The notes under the pieces: model-generated
Seen by the model: only the letters and a program-made list of their open reading frames with translations
Told to the model about the DNA's origin: nothing
The model's database searches: none
Assembly (NCBI GenBank): GCA_937906795.1
Contig: CALCUQ010000275.1
Location: 1-15,014 of the forward strand
DNA: 15,014 bases
Reading direction: 5' to 3'
Source: an uncultured Bacteroidales bacterium
GTDB lineage: Bacteria > Bacteroidota > Bacteroidia > Bacteroidales > UBA932
Position numbers and translations under genes: made by a program
Shown here: in pieces, positions 14,545 to 15,014 of the stretch
How positions within the stretch are numbered: the first letter of the stretch is position 1
Layout of the letters: each line of letters starts with the position of its first letter

Positions 14545-15014
14545 ATGCCTAGAACAAATTTCCAAGACTTACTTGATGCAGGTTCGCATTTTGGTCACTT
14601 AAAAAGAAAATGGAATCCAAAAATGGCTCCATATATCTTCATGGAGAAAAATGGTATTCATATCATTGACTTGCACAAGACCGTTGTCAAAATAGATGAC
14701 GCTGCAAATATGATGAAACAGCTTGCACGTGCAGGCCGCAAAATTCTATTTGTTGCTACAAAGAAACAGGCAAAAGATATCGTTGCCCAAAAGGCTGCTG
14801 CTGTTAACATGCCATATGTTACAGAGAGATGGCCAGGTGGAATGCTTACTAACTTCCCTACTATCCGTAAGGCAGTTAAGAAGATGAACACCATTGATAA
14901 AATGATTGCAGACGGTACATTTGAGACTCTTGCAAAACGTGAGAAACTTCAGATTACCCGTCAGAGAGCAAAATTGGAGAAGAACTTGGGTTCAATTGCA
15001 GACCTTAACCGTTT
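14545..15014 (+). CDS. rpsB: 30S ribosomal protein S2, N-terminal part (cut by window end)
   Basis: The frame runs from ATG 14545 to the window edge (156 codons and 2 bases) with no stop. The protein begins MPRTNFQDLLDAGSHFGHLK, then has WNPKMAPYIFMEKNGIHIIDL (23-43), and includes LFVATKKQAKDIV and MPYVTERWPGGMLTNFPTIRK, all hallmarks of S2 from the small ribosomal subunit. The complete protein is usually about 250-280 residues, so roughly half is seen. In this phylum it is normally followed by tsf. It is the third gene of the rplM operon. Confidence 0.95.
   Translation, partial: MPRTNFQDLLDAGSHFGHLKRKWNPKMAPYIFMEKNGIHIIDLHKTVVKIDDAANMMKQLARAGRKILFVATKKQAKDIVAQKAAAVNMPYVTERWPGGMLTNFPTIRKAVKKMNTIDKMIADGTFETLAKREKLQITRQRAKLEKNLGSIADLNR

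Noticed and set aside
1..15014. Search by eye for tRNA or rRNA genes, CRISPR arrays, insertion sequences, integrase sites or phage genes
   Set aside because: No regularly spaced repeats, transposase motifs, terminal inverted repeats or tRNA-like cloverleaf were seen; the gene content is transporter and housekeeping.

Overview
The window looks like a chromosomal segment of a member of the Bacteroidetes, most likely order Bacteroidales. Four things support this. There are two SusC/SusD-type outer-membrane transporter pairs. The DUF4251-type protein belongs to a Bacteroidetes family. The promoters fit the phylum's TTTG-N19-TAnnTTTG pattern. Starts are AT-rich without Shine-Dalgarno sequences, and the ribosomal-protein order rplM-rpsI-rpsB is typical of the order. 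The genus cannot be named from sequence alone.

Layout. Positions 1-465 are AT-rich and hold no convincing gene, but carry a candidate promoter, a palindrome, an A/T hairpin and a short leader. Positions 466-5704 hold susC1-susD1, ended by a hairpin near 5730-5756. Positions 5841-11765 hold susC2-susD2 and a small lipoprotein gene, ended by a strong hairpin at 11785-11806. A DUF4251-like secreted protein gene (11825-12331) starts 18 bases after that hairpin. A bidirectional terminator (12344-12385) separates it from a convergent dusB-like gene (12383-13378, minus strand). Divergent promoters at 13402-13448 serve dus on one side and rplM-rpsI-rpsB on the other; rpsB runs off the window end.

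How the genes work together. Each SusC is a TonB-dependent beta-barrel with an N-terminal carboxypeptidase-regulatory-like domain and plug. Each SusD is a surface lipoprotein that caps its barrel. The lipoprotein after susD2 is probably a third surface component. No glycoside hydrolase, protease, sulfatase, sensor or sigma/anti-sigma gene is visible, so the ligand cannot be inferred; this is a transporter-only cluster, at least inside the window. The two susC genes share a start-proximal leader (about 46 bases with two exact blocks at matching distances from ATG), which points to shared post-transcriptional or promoter-level control. The dus and ribosomal-protein part is ordinary housekeeping. 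I found no clear novel system; the most interesting signals are the duplicated susC leader, the structured regions before susC1, the DUF4251 gene and rpsB, and the orphan double SusCD arrangement.
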